Source: Linyphia triangularis
Lineage: Eukaryota; Arthropoda; Arachnida; Araneae; Linyphiidae
Assembly (NCBI GenBank): GCA_963978545.1
Contig: OZ021721.1
Span: forward strand, 36,939,348-37,003,347
DNA: 64,000 nt
Direction: 5' to 3'
The position numbers and the translations under genes are program-made. Below the pieces are notes generated by a model. That model saw only the letters and a list, made by a program, of their open reading frames with translations. It had not been told where the DNA came from and ran no database searches. Each line of letters opens with the position of its first letter. The stretch's first letter is position 1. Positions 23,935 through 32,700 of this stretch are shown one piece after another.

Positions 23935-24425
23935 TTAAAAATTAATGTAGGTCATTAAGAGCATTTTAATGACATAGCGGAATTCAATTTGTAATGAAGT
24001 TTTGAGTGTTTCATTGCAAACATTTTCACTATCCAAAAGACTATAAATATTTCCTACTATTTTGAAATTCACTGAACGATATTGCTGAGAATGTACTTGC
24101 AATCTTTTTTTACTTTTGGTAAATTTTGTTTTATGCAAACCAGTACGAATTTTTAACAAATCAACTGATTTTTGTTTTGATAGATGGTGTGTTATAAACA
24201 ATTAACATTTCATTCATTTTTTAATGATGCCATTTTAATGCTTTACTACAAAGAATTCGGCTGTCCAAAAGACAGTGTTTATTTCCTACCGTTTTAAAAT
24301 CCCCTGAAAAAGATTTATTGCAGATGTATAAACAATCTTTTTTATTTCTTTTAAATTTGGTTTTACGAAAATCTTTACGAATTTCAAACATATCAACAGA
24401 CTTCTGTTTTAATATATATGGTTTT
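23935..24425 (-). pseudogene. Tandemly duplicated coding-like segment, unknown family
   Basis: Two adjacent segments (about 23960-24195 and 24235-24425) are similar at a constant offset of 232 bp, with no net gap between anchors CCAAAAGAC (24033, 24265) and TCAAC (24161, 24393). Translated on the minus strand, both give related peptides: QKSVDLLKIRTGLHKTKF and QKSVDMFEIRKDFRKTKF, then FKIVGNIYSLLDS and FKTVGNKHCLLDS. I count 26 identities in 59 gap-free residues. The first is part of an 88-codon open frame (23935-24201); the second is open over the aligned part. The absence of gaps at this divergence suggests past coding selection. The second contains CNKSFS, reminiscent of a C2H2 finger start, but the Cys/His spacing is wrong. 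Function not recognised. Confidence 0.4.
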
Positions 24426-24797
24426 CATAGACAATGAACAATTTCAAACTAGTGCAACAAAATGGTAAGTATAATTATCTGTGAAAAGTAAAGCAAAATT
24501 GCTGAAAAAGTCATAAAATGTCCTATGTGCAGCAGTACTAATTTTTCTTCCAAAGATTAAGAATCATGTTTCAGGGAACAAATTATTCATACTTTATGCT
24601 GTCGGAGGTATGAGGTTACATAAAATGTTAGCTACACTACACAACAATAATACTTTTGTCTATGAGTGATTAAAAGAACCAAACGACTGTAAATCAACAA
24701 ACACATACAATCAAAACTTCCAACCATTCACATTACGATTAAATGTTAATAATTTAATTTCAATATTCTCTACCAACTATTGTGTTTCTTAAAGATA

Positions 24798-24902
24798 TTA
24801 GGGTGGCCCAAATGAAAGTAGATACTTGCAGCGCCACCACTACCTCTACCACAAACAGGTGATGTCCCTGCACGTGTCCACTTTTCATTTGGTCCACCCT
24901 AA
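24798..24902. mobile_element. 105-bp mariner-type MITE
   Basis: The ends TTAGGGTGGCCCAAATGAAA and, inverted, TTAGGGTGGACCAAATGAAA match over about 28 bp with few differences, flanked on both sides by TA (24796-24797 and 24903-24904). The termini, TA duplication and small size define a Tc1/mariner-type MITE. The roughly 45-bp centre carries no gene. Confidence 0.8.
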
Positions 24903-24904
24903 TA

Positions 24905-26142
24905 CGTTCTGAAGACGTTCACTTTCAAGCAGGTCTAAAAGGCGAAGTTGTTTACACTTGAAGAACGCCAAACAATATTTATTTCAATATTACAATAGCA
25001 TGACATAAATTATATTTTTGATCCAAAGAACTTTATATCTATCATATGAATTGTTAATTATTAAAAAGAGTCTTAGTTTATAGGTTTATAGTGTGACCGG
25101 ACCCTTTTTTACATTTAGCTATTCAATACATAACCAAAACTATCTTAATGTCACCTTCATTATTTCTTATTGAACATTTTGATCCATTTGTCAATTGATC
25201 TTTTCGAGGAGAGGGGGAGGGTTCACAATCAAGACAAAAAGTTGAGCAGCCTCTAAAAAAGTCCTCCGAGACATACAATTTAAAACATACTTTTTACAGC
25301 AATACGATGAATACTAGTGTTCCAGTACTCAACCCGTATTTAAAAAGGCGGATAGAAATATTTTTGTTTGAGTTCACCACAGTTAAGAATCTTGTATCTC
25401 TCAGTAATATATATCACATTCCATTACTGAGAGATAAAAGATTTCTTAGGTTCGCTTGACATTTTCAAAGAACAATTTTCTCTTCTACAGTGCTGCAATC
25501 TACATATACTCCTTTTCGGCCTTCATTGCCTGACATAATTAGTAAGTAGCAAATTTGAAAAATTCTAAAAACAAATCTTGTTGCAACTCAACGCAAATGA
25601 ATTACCAAGCATGTAAATTTTAATGTGACTGACATTTATCTTCTACATAGAGTCCTCTCTCGCACAGTTTTAAAAAATGTTAACTTCAACTTGAAACAAA
25701 AAGCACAATGTACAGTTGTAAATTAACTATTCGTATAAAACGTAGATATTGAGTTTTAAATTATTTTATCATTTATCTATTTTGATTTTGTATAAAGGCA
25801 GAAAAAGGAATCGCTAAAAAAAATCAAAAAAAAAATCTTCTATATATAATATATAAGATTGTCATATAGCTTTTTCCATTATTTCAGCTTCTATGTATAA
25901 GAGTTGCATTTCAAATAATCCTTGTTACCAGTGCAAAAACAATTCCCTGACGCATAATCTAAAAACATTAAAAGATTATACCAGTTGCTACAGATATATT
26001 TTATATGCATATCATCGTAACGACAACGTCACCGAGGTACTTTAAACACTAATAGTTGATAGTGTTATCTCTGCTTAACATTCCTCTATACATCGTAACA
26101 ATAAATTATAGTATTCTGGAGAAACATAATGCTTTATTTGAA
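24905..26142. other. A+T-rich spacer with one strong hairpin
   Basis: No gene recognised. It contains the hairpin at 25384-25448, listed separately. Confidence 0.4.
25384..25448. repeat. 65-nt hairpin with about 25-bp arms
   Basis: TAAGAATCTTGTATCTCTCA followed by GTAAT (25384-25408) pairs with ATTACTGAGAGATAAAAGAT followed by TTCTTA (25423-25448) with one bulge and one mismatch, leaving a 14-nt loop. The 16-bp loop-proximal part of the stem is uninterrupted. Geometry and size fit a microRNA precursor, but a short palindromic MITE remnant is an equal alternative. Confidence 0.4.
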
Positions 26143-27505
26143 TTAACTAACCCAAAAGTCTTCGATACATTTTCAATTTCAATAAAAAAAATCAAGTAAT
26201 GGCCATAAGAAAGTGTGGTTTGTACTAAAATGCTTCTCATGGCAAAAATATTTTTTAAGCGAATAAAAAAAGATAATTCCAAATTTTTTTCATAGATGGC
26301 GATGTCCTTCAATGTAACAAAAAATGCATCAAAAGCCCAAAATAATCAGTTACAAATAATTGATTTTTTCACTCGCAAATACAGAACATTTCTTTCGTAC
26401 AATCCGCTACTACATTTCAATGTGAGCGCCTGTCGTAGATCAAACCACATCCAAACGATGCTTTAGGTTCGATTTTATATAAAATGAGATCATTAGCAAG
26501 AAAACAAAATCTTTCAGAAATTATAGAAAAAATTGCCATTTATATTAGTATTCGCCGCGTATTCGCTTGGTCTGATTACGAAATACACTGGATTGCATGC
26601 ATAATTCACGTCTTTACCACTTTCATGTCAGCTACAGAGGGAAAAAAATAATAGTCTATGTCCTTGATATATACCCAAGAGGAGCTATCTAAGGGGATTA
26701 TGCCTGAGGTTCAAGGTGACCTTCTAGCAAAATCCATCAAACAGGACACCTATAATTTAAATTGTCTGTTACAATTCGATCCCAGTGTGGAAATAGAGAT
26801 GTACTATGTCAACTACAGAGTCAATTTAAGCTACAGAGGAAATATACACTTTGTCCTTTACAACAAACCCTTACCAGAAGAAATCCTGAGTGGCTAAGTC
26901 TAGGAAAAGAGGTTATTGAGAAGGGAACATTGAACCATTTCGTCCGATCTATCGCATCAGCCACGAAACTCCTCACTCAAATAGTTTCTTACAATGCGAT
27001 CCCAGTGTGGTGGTGCACCATCTTGCTGCCAAAAATGATAGAATATAAATGATAAATTTGTATCAGAGCATATTTTGTATCATACCCAAGTAAACTTCTT
27101 TGGTGACTAGATTCAATAAAAAGAATGGTCGTATGACACAATCAAACATTAAGCCGCTTCACACGTTAACTTTCGGACTATTGTGGATTACTTCTACAAC
27201 ATGATGCAGGTTTTCCGATACCCAAATTTTCATATTGGTCCTGTTGACCGTTATAGACATATGAAAAGTGTGTAAAGAAACTCGTCAATATCATCTAAAC
27301 ATAAGATCAACTTGAGTTTTTTGAAGCATTGTTTGCAGTTTTAAAAGTACAGCGCCATCTATTTGCATCATTTGCAATAATTTCTTATCTGTCTAAAACA
27401 ACTTATCATTTACGAAGCTATTTAGTGGAAATCTTACTCACAAACACCAATTACTTGATTTCTTACTGAAATTTAAAATGTGCCGAAGTCTTTTGTGCCA
27501 CCCTG
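26143..27505 (-). mobile_element. Mariner-like element with about 200-bp inverted repeats, second copy
   Basis: The right end reads, inverted, CAGGGTGGCACAAAAGACTT and abuts TA at 27506-27507. The left end is decayed, but CCCAAAAGTCTTCGATACAT (26151-26170) aligns with the inner part of the same end. The arms remain alignable inward for about 200 bp, passing AGATGGCG-type motifs at offsets of 145-151 bp. A minus-strand transposase remnant lies between. The AGATGGCGCTGTAC word at the same offset as in 816-1884 links the two elements; the outermost 8 bases also match. About 1.36 kb, near the usual length for such elements but missing the transposase N-terminus. Confidence 0.75.
26410..27290 (-). 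pseudogene. Degenerate mariner-like transposase with internal duplication
   Basis: Reading the minus strand from 27290: NRTNMKIW, ENLHHVVEVIHNSPKVNV (the family has NPHxxxExxxDSPKVNVWCG), SGLMFDCVIRPFF, then FWQQDGAPPHWDRIVRNYL at about 27050-26990, the motif containing the second catalytic Asp. Further on, the PDLTPLDFFLWG region is decayed (SHSGFLLVRV). A second copy of the DGAPPHW-to-DFFLWGY region follows, offset by 220 bp (shared CCCAGTGTGG at 27001 and 26781), giving LDSSSWVYIKDIDYY. The C-terminus reads STTGAHIEM with a stop at 26410-26412. The N-terminal DNA-binding part is absent and stops and frameshifts are numerous. Confidence 0.75.
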
Positions 27506-27507
27506 TA

Positions 27508-29299
27508 TATTATCTAATATTGGTTAACATTTCTTTCAGCTTGTATTATCTACTAATAATATTCGTCAACTTTTTATGTTATCTAACATTGATCTGTTTA
27601 AAGAATTATTTGATTAATTTTTTGAGTAAACACTCGACATTTTAGATGATTGCTTTGATAAAAATCTTGTGTCATTGACTCACTGATTTTATGTAATCAA
27701 AGGCTTTGAGAAGGTCCGGAATACGCTAAAATATTAATAACTTATTATTTTTCTAAAATCTATCTAGCTGGAAGCGAACATCGCATTGTATGGAAACAAA
27801 CGTATCAATAAAACCATTTCACATAAATAGTTAAGAAATTATTGTTCCAAAAAGCCAAATTATACATTCTATTCCATCATTTCTATAATTAGGAGTTGTT
27901 ACCCCTACAGAAATGTAGTGTCATATTGTTCATCGCGAGTAAATATATGGTTTCGTGAGGAAGGTCTAAATGACACACTTGGGATATCATTGCAGCAGAC
28001 AAACATAAGGATTCATTCGCTCGTTCTCCAGAGAATGATTAAAACTTTACATGGTATTCAAAGAGATTGACCGACAAAGTTTAATTAAGATTGAATAATT
28101 CAGCCAATTATTTAGTTGTCTTCTTTGGTAATTGGATCTTCTACTTATTATCGATTACTGAATTTGTTATCAGTTCAAGAGGAAATGTTGTTCATGCGGG
28201 AAATAAAACAGCAAAAGTTGAAACGTGTAATTTAGTTGATGAGGATGGGCACAATTAAATTTTAACAACCCACGAAGATTCTATCTTCTAAGTGGATTCA
28301 TTTCATTTCTATATCTTAATTAGAGCTCTGATTATAGAGTGGCTGGGGTTTCGCTTCCAAGCAAGTAATTTCATTTTCAATGCCGAGACTGATTTTAATT
28401 TATTTTAAGACGTCGCAAGATTTGTAGGATAATATTTAAAAAAACTCAATACAAGAAAAGGTCGGTTGTGGGATTTTGTACGTAACTTCCAACTAGATTG
28501 TATTCAAAAGATTATAAACTAGAGAAGTTTAAACGTTTAACCCCTTGACATACACACAAAATTGCCTGGTGCCGAAACTTAACTATACATTAGATCGTTA
28601 TGCAACCCTAACGAGAACATAGGATCAACATGGATTTATTGAAAACAAATACTTAATTAATTTCCTGTCGTTTTTAGTGATTGTCTTCTGTCTTCAAATA
28701 AATCAAGAAAATGCAATATGGAGATGTTCTCATTTATAATTTTAAGTTTGTGCAGTGAATATACATGGATTATTTCAGAGATCACTGCTATACTGACTAC
28801 CGCTTTCATTGCGCTTCTTTCTGTTTACTTGTTTGCCGATGCGATTTTTTTTTATACTGTTGAGTATGAGTTGAGTTGGTGAATCCCTGTAGTAACAAGT
28901 TCATCTGTAGATTCTTGTAAACATAATCTTATATTTTTATCGTTTGGGATAACTGAATTGACTAAGAGGCTCCCATGTTATTTAAATTTAAAGTTGCAGA
29001 TTGACAAAAAAAAATGGTTTTAAAGTCATAGTAGTATCAGTTGACTAATCTTCATTTTTAGAAACCAAATGTTTTACTCTAAACTACTACCTATTTTGTC
29101 CACATTATGCTGCAAACTATTAAGGCTGTGAATTGGTTAGTTTTAATCTCAATAGTTTAGTTCATCTAGATTGTATTTATGGTTAGAAGGTTAAGTTATA
29201 ATTGTTGAAAATGTGCCTTATATCACAAACCTCTCATATGAAAGTGATTATGGGTCTTCCATGTTTGACCTTTGAAATTTTTTTTTCTAATGGCGGGTC
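27508..29299. other. A+T-rich spacer with a possible solo piggyBac end
   Basis: No gene recognised. TTAACCCCTTGACATACACA at about 28539-28558 resembles a piggyBac terminus after a TTAA target, but I found no matching opposite end nearby. The part 28090-28260 is somewhat less repetitive, with several homeodomain-like ATTA words. Confidence 0.35.
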
Positions 29300-29341
29300 C
29301 AAGTAATATATTTATATTTCGCAATATAAATATATTACTTG
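29300..29341. repeat. Perfect 19-bp-arm palindrome with TCGC loop
   Basis: CAAGTAATATATTTATATT (29300-29318) is exactly complementary in reverse to AATATAAATATATTACTTG (29323-29341), separated only by TCGC. It lies just beyond the 3' end of the SINE at 29360-29525. Such A+T palindromes arise at breakpoints or as relics of palindromic transposons. Confidence 0.7.
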
Positions 29342-29359
29342 TATATTAGTGCTTGCAGT

Positions 29360-29525
29360 CAGTTAGCCACTACAAGGCCGGTAGCGATGGCCACTTGTGA
29401 AGGGGAACCCAGTGGGAGGGCCATCGTTGCCTTTAACTTAGGACATCCACGTCTTACCCCGGATTCGAACCGAGACCCACCAGCTTGGTAGTCTGATGTG
29501 CTAACTACTATACTGAATGGGCAAC
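29360..29525 (-). mobile_element. tRNA-derived SINE, family C
   Basis: On the minus strand the tRNA-like head runs from GTTGCCCATTCAGTATAGTA through the A-box region TAGTAGTTAGCAC to the perfect B-box GGTTCGAATCC. The body contains GATGGCC (with GGCCATC downstream), which can form a stem. It differs in sequence from families A and B. No clear target duplication, so the exact borders are uncertain. Confidence 0.75.
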
Positions 29526-31079
29526 TTTAACCTTCGAAGAACGATACACACAAAAAAATCTAATTTTACAACACAGTGAAAATAAACTTTAAAAGAAAAA
29601 ATCATGTGAGTTATTAGTCTTTGGGAGCAAAATCTCCAAATAATTAGCTAAAATGCATTATCCTTAAGAATTTAAATAATCCATAACTAGAGTAAAAAGA
29701 ATCTTTAAGTTACAAAAAATATATTTCACCTCATCCCTTAATTTTGAGAATGACTTGCAAACAATCTTGCTAACAAGAATCAACTAATACAAATTATTAT
29801 TTCGAATCAGTATACATAATTCACATCCGACATTTTGTGCATTGATCATATTTCTACACAAACTGATTTATTAATTTCACAACCTTACCTAAGATAAAGA
29901 CTTTGAGCATCTTTTTATGTCAAATAGAAAATAAATAAGACGAGGAAAAATGAATGTCTTGGGAAAGGATACTTTTTTTCATACTTTTCCATAGTGTAGC
30001 AATTAATTTGAAGCATGATGGCAGATACACGATTGGGGTGTAACAGCGAGGTCACCATTGCCAACCTCCATTTGTTATTATAATCGGAAAGAGGCCGATT
30101 ATTGATTGAAGTTGGTGCAACTTTTATATCAAAAGGACTTTCTTAGATAGATCAAAAGGACTGATAAAAAAATAGTCACAAGAAACACAAGAAGTTATCA
30201 TAAAACAATGCTAAACGTTTGAGATGCCAAAGATATTTAGTCAGAGAACGAATCCAAAGTTAGCTGATAAATAACTGTCTCTAGCACAGGCAATGTTTGG
30301 GAAATCATAAACTGATTTTTGCTTAATTTTCTTTCACAAAAATAATTATTTTTCTGAGAAGTTGCAATTGGAAGCCTGAAAATAGTATATTCAATCGTTT
30401 GAAATGTCTCGCTGGTATTTTATTTTTTGTAGAGTTGTGCGGAATTTTGTAACTAACATTTGAAATCATAGATATTCATCAAATTACAAGTGAAACACAC
30501 TAAGTAGGTTTCCCAAATTTTAAGTAATTTGCTTATCCAGACTTGAATACCAAATACTATCGACTGGAGAAATCCATTACGAAATTTTTCAAATGTGTAG
30601 AGTCATAAATACTTTCTTACAAATACACTTAGTATTTTTTTTTTTTTTTTAATTTTTCATTTTCTTTTTAAAAAGTTAGTTTTTTTTTTTTTTTTACTTA
30701 GTGTGCTTCACTTATAAGGCGACGATATATAACCAGATTTTTTTATTAAGAGATTAACATTATCCTTGAAATTTTATCAGACACGTATTTAATTCTGAAT
30801 GATAAATATGAATCTTATCAAAAGTTAAAATCTTAAAAAAAAATTAATGTTGCCCATTAAACTAGTGATATTTAAAATTACTAGCTTTAATAATGTTTAT
30901 GATTGGTAACAAAAAAATATTTGTTCAAAGTTTATTCCTACCAAAGTACAAAAACATCTGCTCATAAGTTAGATATCAAATCAAACTTTAATGTTTTATT
31001 TAATTTCTTTAAAAGCAATATTGCTGGTCAAAATTGAATAGCTGCAGTATTACCGTGTTAAAGATAAAGTTGAGTTTTT
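29526..31079. other. A+T-rich spacer
   Basis: Poly-T runs at about 30639-30652 and 30680-30696. A modest hairpin at about 30063-30116 contains TAATCGG and CCGATTA around a 7-nt loop. No gene recognised. Confidence 0.4.
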
Positions 31080-31229
31080 AATTCTTAAAAAAAACTTTGC
31101 ATTTTTTCGTTGGATCTTGGATCTTAGATAATAAATAAGCTTTGTTGTGTTTGCCTATGGGATTGGAAATTACTACATCATCGAAAATAGTTCCCAGATA
31201 GGAATATGAAAGTACAAGGGAATAAGGTG

Positions 31230-31651
31230 TTGAGCGCTTGACAGAACAAAAAACATGTACAAGGGCTAAGCAGGTGCTCGTACTACAGTAGTTTACAAAG
31301 GAGCACATTAAAAGATAGCGTACATTAGTCTTGGCTGCGACAAAAAATAAAATAAATTTTTAAATACAAATACATTTTTAAAAAAAAGTTATAAACTTGT
31401 ATGACTTATAAAACGAGAAAAAGATAATATAAATTAATAAAATAAAAATGCAATCATGAAATGCTGCAACCTTAATTTGATTAGTTTCTATATTAAATTC
31501 TTATAGCAATTCACCTTGAGGGATCACAATTTCACAATTTTTCTGGATCTTTTGAACATTTTCTCCTCAATAGGATCATAATTAATGATGGCTCTAAGAT
31601 GGAATAATATTTTCATGATGATTGTCCAACATAAAATTCAATTATCAATTG
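31230..31651 (-). repeat. 422-bp tandem unit of the LINE 3' region
   Basis: First of two head-to-tail units; the second begins at 31652. Matching landmarks include ACATGTACA, GGGCTAA, AGCAGGTGCTCGTAC against ATCAGGTGTTCGTAC, CACATTAAAAGAT, CTTGTATG, AAACGAGAAAA, CAATTCACC and GATGATTGT. The units have diverged moderately, so the duplication is not recent. Confidence 0.7.
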
Positions 31652-31950
31652 TTGAGCACTTATCAGTACAAAGAACATGTACAGGGGCTAATCAGGTGTT
31701 CGTACAAAAGTAGTAAACAAGGGAACACATTAAAAGATGGGGCCTTTATCATGGCTGCGAAACAAAAAATTTAAATACAAATACATAAAAAAAAAGCACT
31801 GGTCGTAAACTTGTATGGTATATAAAACGAGAAAAGAGCAATGTATATTAATAAAAGAAAATCGCAATTATGAAACGTTGCAACTGCTATTTGCTGAGTT
31901 TATATACTAAATGCTCAAGACAATTCACCATGAAGAATCATGATGAATTG

Positions 31951-32184
31951 AGAAATTAAAAAGCGAAGGGGTCTAAGTGACTTTTATTAACTTTTGAGAA
32001 AATACACTTTAAAGTTTTTTATTTATATTTAATTCTACGAAAACTAGTGATATCTTCATTCCAGAGGTTAGTATTTGAACAACAAATAATTTCCATACAA
32101 ATTTGTTATAAATAAAAAACTTTAAAGTGTATTTTCTCAAAAGTTAAGAAAAGTCACTTGGATCCTTTTTGCTTCTCACGCCCT
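31951..32184. mobile_element. Palindromic MITE, copy 2, inside the LINE 3' region
   Basis: It carries the same arms as 5141-5372 (GGGGTCTAAGTGACTTTT, TTTTGAGAAAATACACTT) and the same centre in the opposite orientation (TTCCAGAGGTTAGTATTTG). Its position interrupts a sequence continuous in the tandem LINE unit (31230-31651), which gives the pre-insertion allele: the break falls between GAATTG and CAATTG, so AATTG is a likely part of the target duplication. Confidence 0.75.
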
Positions 32185-32399
32185 CAATTGTTCTGGGTCT
32201 TTTGAGCTTTAGCTCCACATTAGGATTATAATCATTGATGTCATCGATGTCTCTAATGTGGAGGTGGACACAATTTACAATTTTTTTATGATGATTGTGC
32301 GACATAAAGGAAGAACAACTATCAATTGAGAGCGGCCCAGGTCTGGCTGAATAATCTTGTTCGTACATACGTTGCGTTGGTATTGATAGGTGCGTTGGT

Positions 32400-32690
32400 A
32401 TTTCCCTTTCACTTCATTTTGAAGTGTTTACAACTTTTTCCAATCAATTCTCTTTGCTGATGCCCATTCAAGGCAAGCATATAGAAGGATTGGTTTAATA
32501 ATTGATTTATAAAGTAAAACTTTAATCTTTAGGCTTGTTTTCGACCTTTTGCCCTTGATGGGAATCAATGAAATAAAGGCGGCATTCGCCTTTCTAATGG
32601 TTTTCTTGATGTGAGTTTTGAATGTTAATTTTTCGTCGAGATATAAGCCAACGTCCTTAGTGTATTGACGAATTCAATTTTCGGAACGTT
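32400..32690 (-). pseudogene. Reverse transcriptase C-terminal fragment, jockey-type LINE
   Basis: No start codon, so easily missed. Minus-strand reading: YTKDVGLYLDEKLTFKTHI, KKTIRKANAAFISLIPIKG, then SLKIKVLLYKSIIKP and ILLYACLEWASAKRIDWKKL, stopping at 32428-32430 and continuing past the stop as TLQNEVKGK. This matches the conserved segment after the polymerase palm of jockey-clade non-LTR retrotransposons (YLGVxLDxKLTWxxHI ... LLYKxxIxPILTYAxxVW ... LQxxQNKxLR). A frameshift lies just upstream of YTKDVG. The catalytic domain and endonuclease are missing. Confidence 0.75.
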
Positions 32691-32700
32691 CTCTTCGATG

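Larger units (their letters stand above)
31080..32700 (-). mobile_element. Jockey-type LINE 3' end with duplicated tail and nested MITE
   Basis: Minus-strand order: reverse transcriptase C-terminal part (32690-32430), presumed C-terminal coding and 3' untranslated sequence (32400-31652), a second copy of that 3' part (31651-31230), and a terminal tail (31229-31080). The two 3' units share the start TTGAGC-x-CTT (31230, 31652), ACATGTACA(A/G)GGGCTAA and many further blocks at a 422-bp offset. The second unit is lengthened by the MITE at 31951-32184. The tail beginning near GATCTTAGATAATAAATAAG recurs at 60445-60632, and the 422-bp unit recurs diverged at 48890-49345. The 5' part of the LINE is absent. 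Confidence 0.65.

Noticed and set aside
24510..24560. Zinc-ribbon-like CPMCSS peptide on the plus strand
   Set aside because: A short stretch followed by a stop, with no second Cys pair at proper spacing.
28539..28620. piggyBac element starting TTAACCCCTTGAC
   Set aside because: No inverted partner end was found; noted only as a possible solo end.
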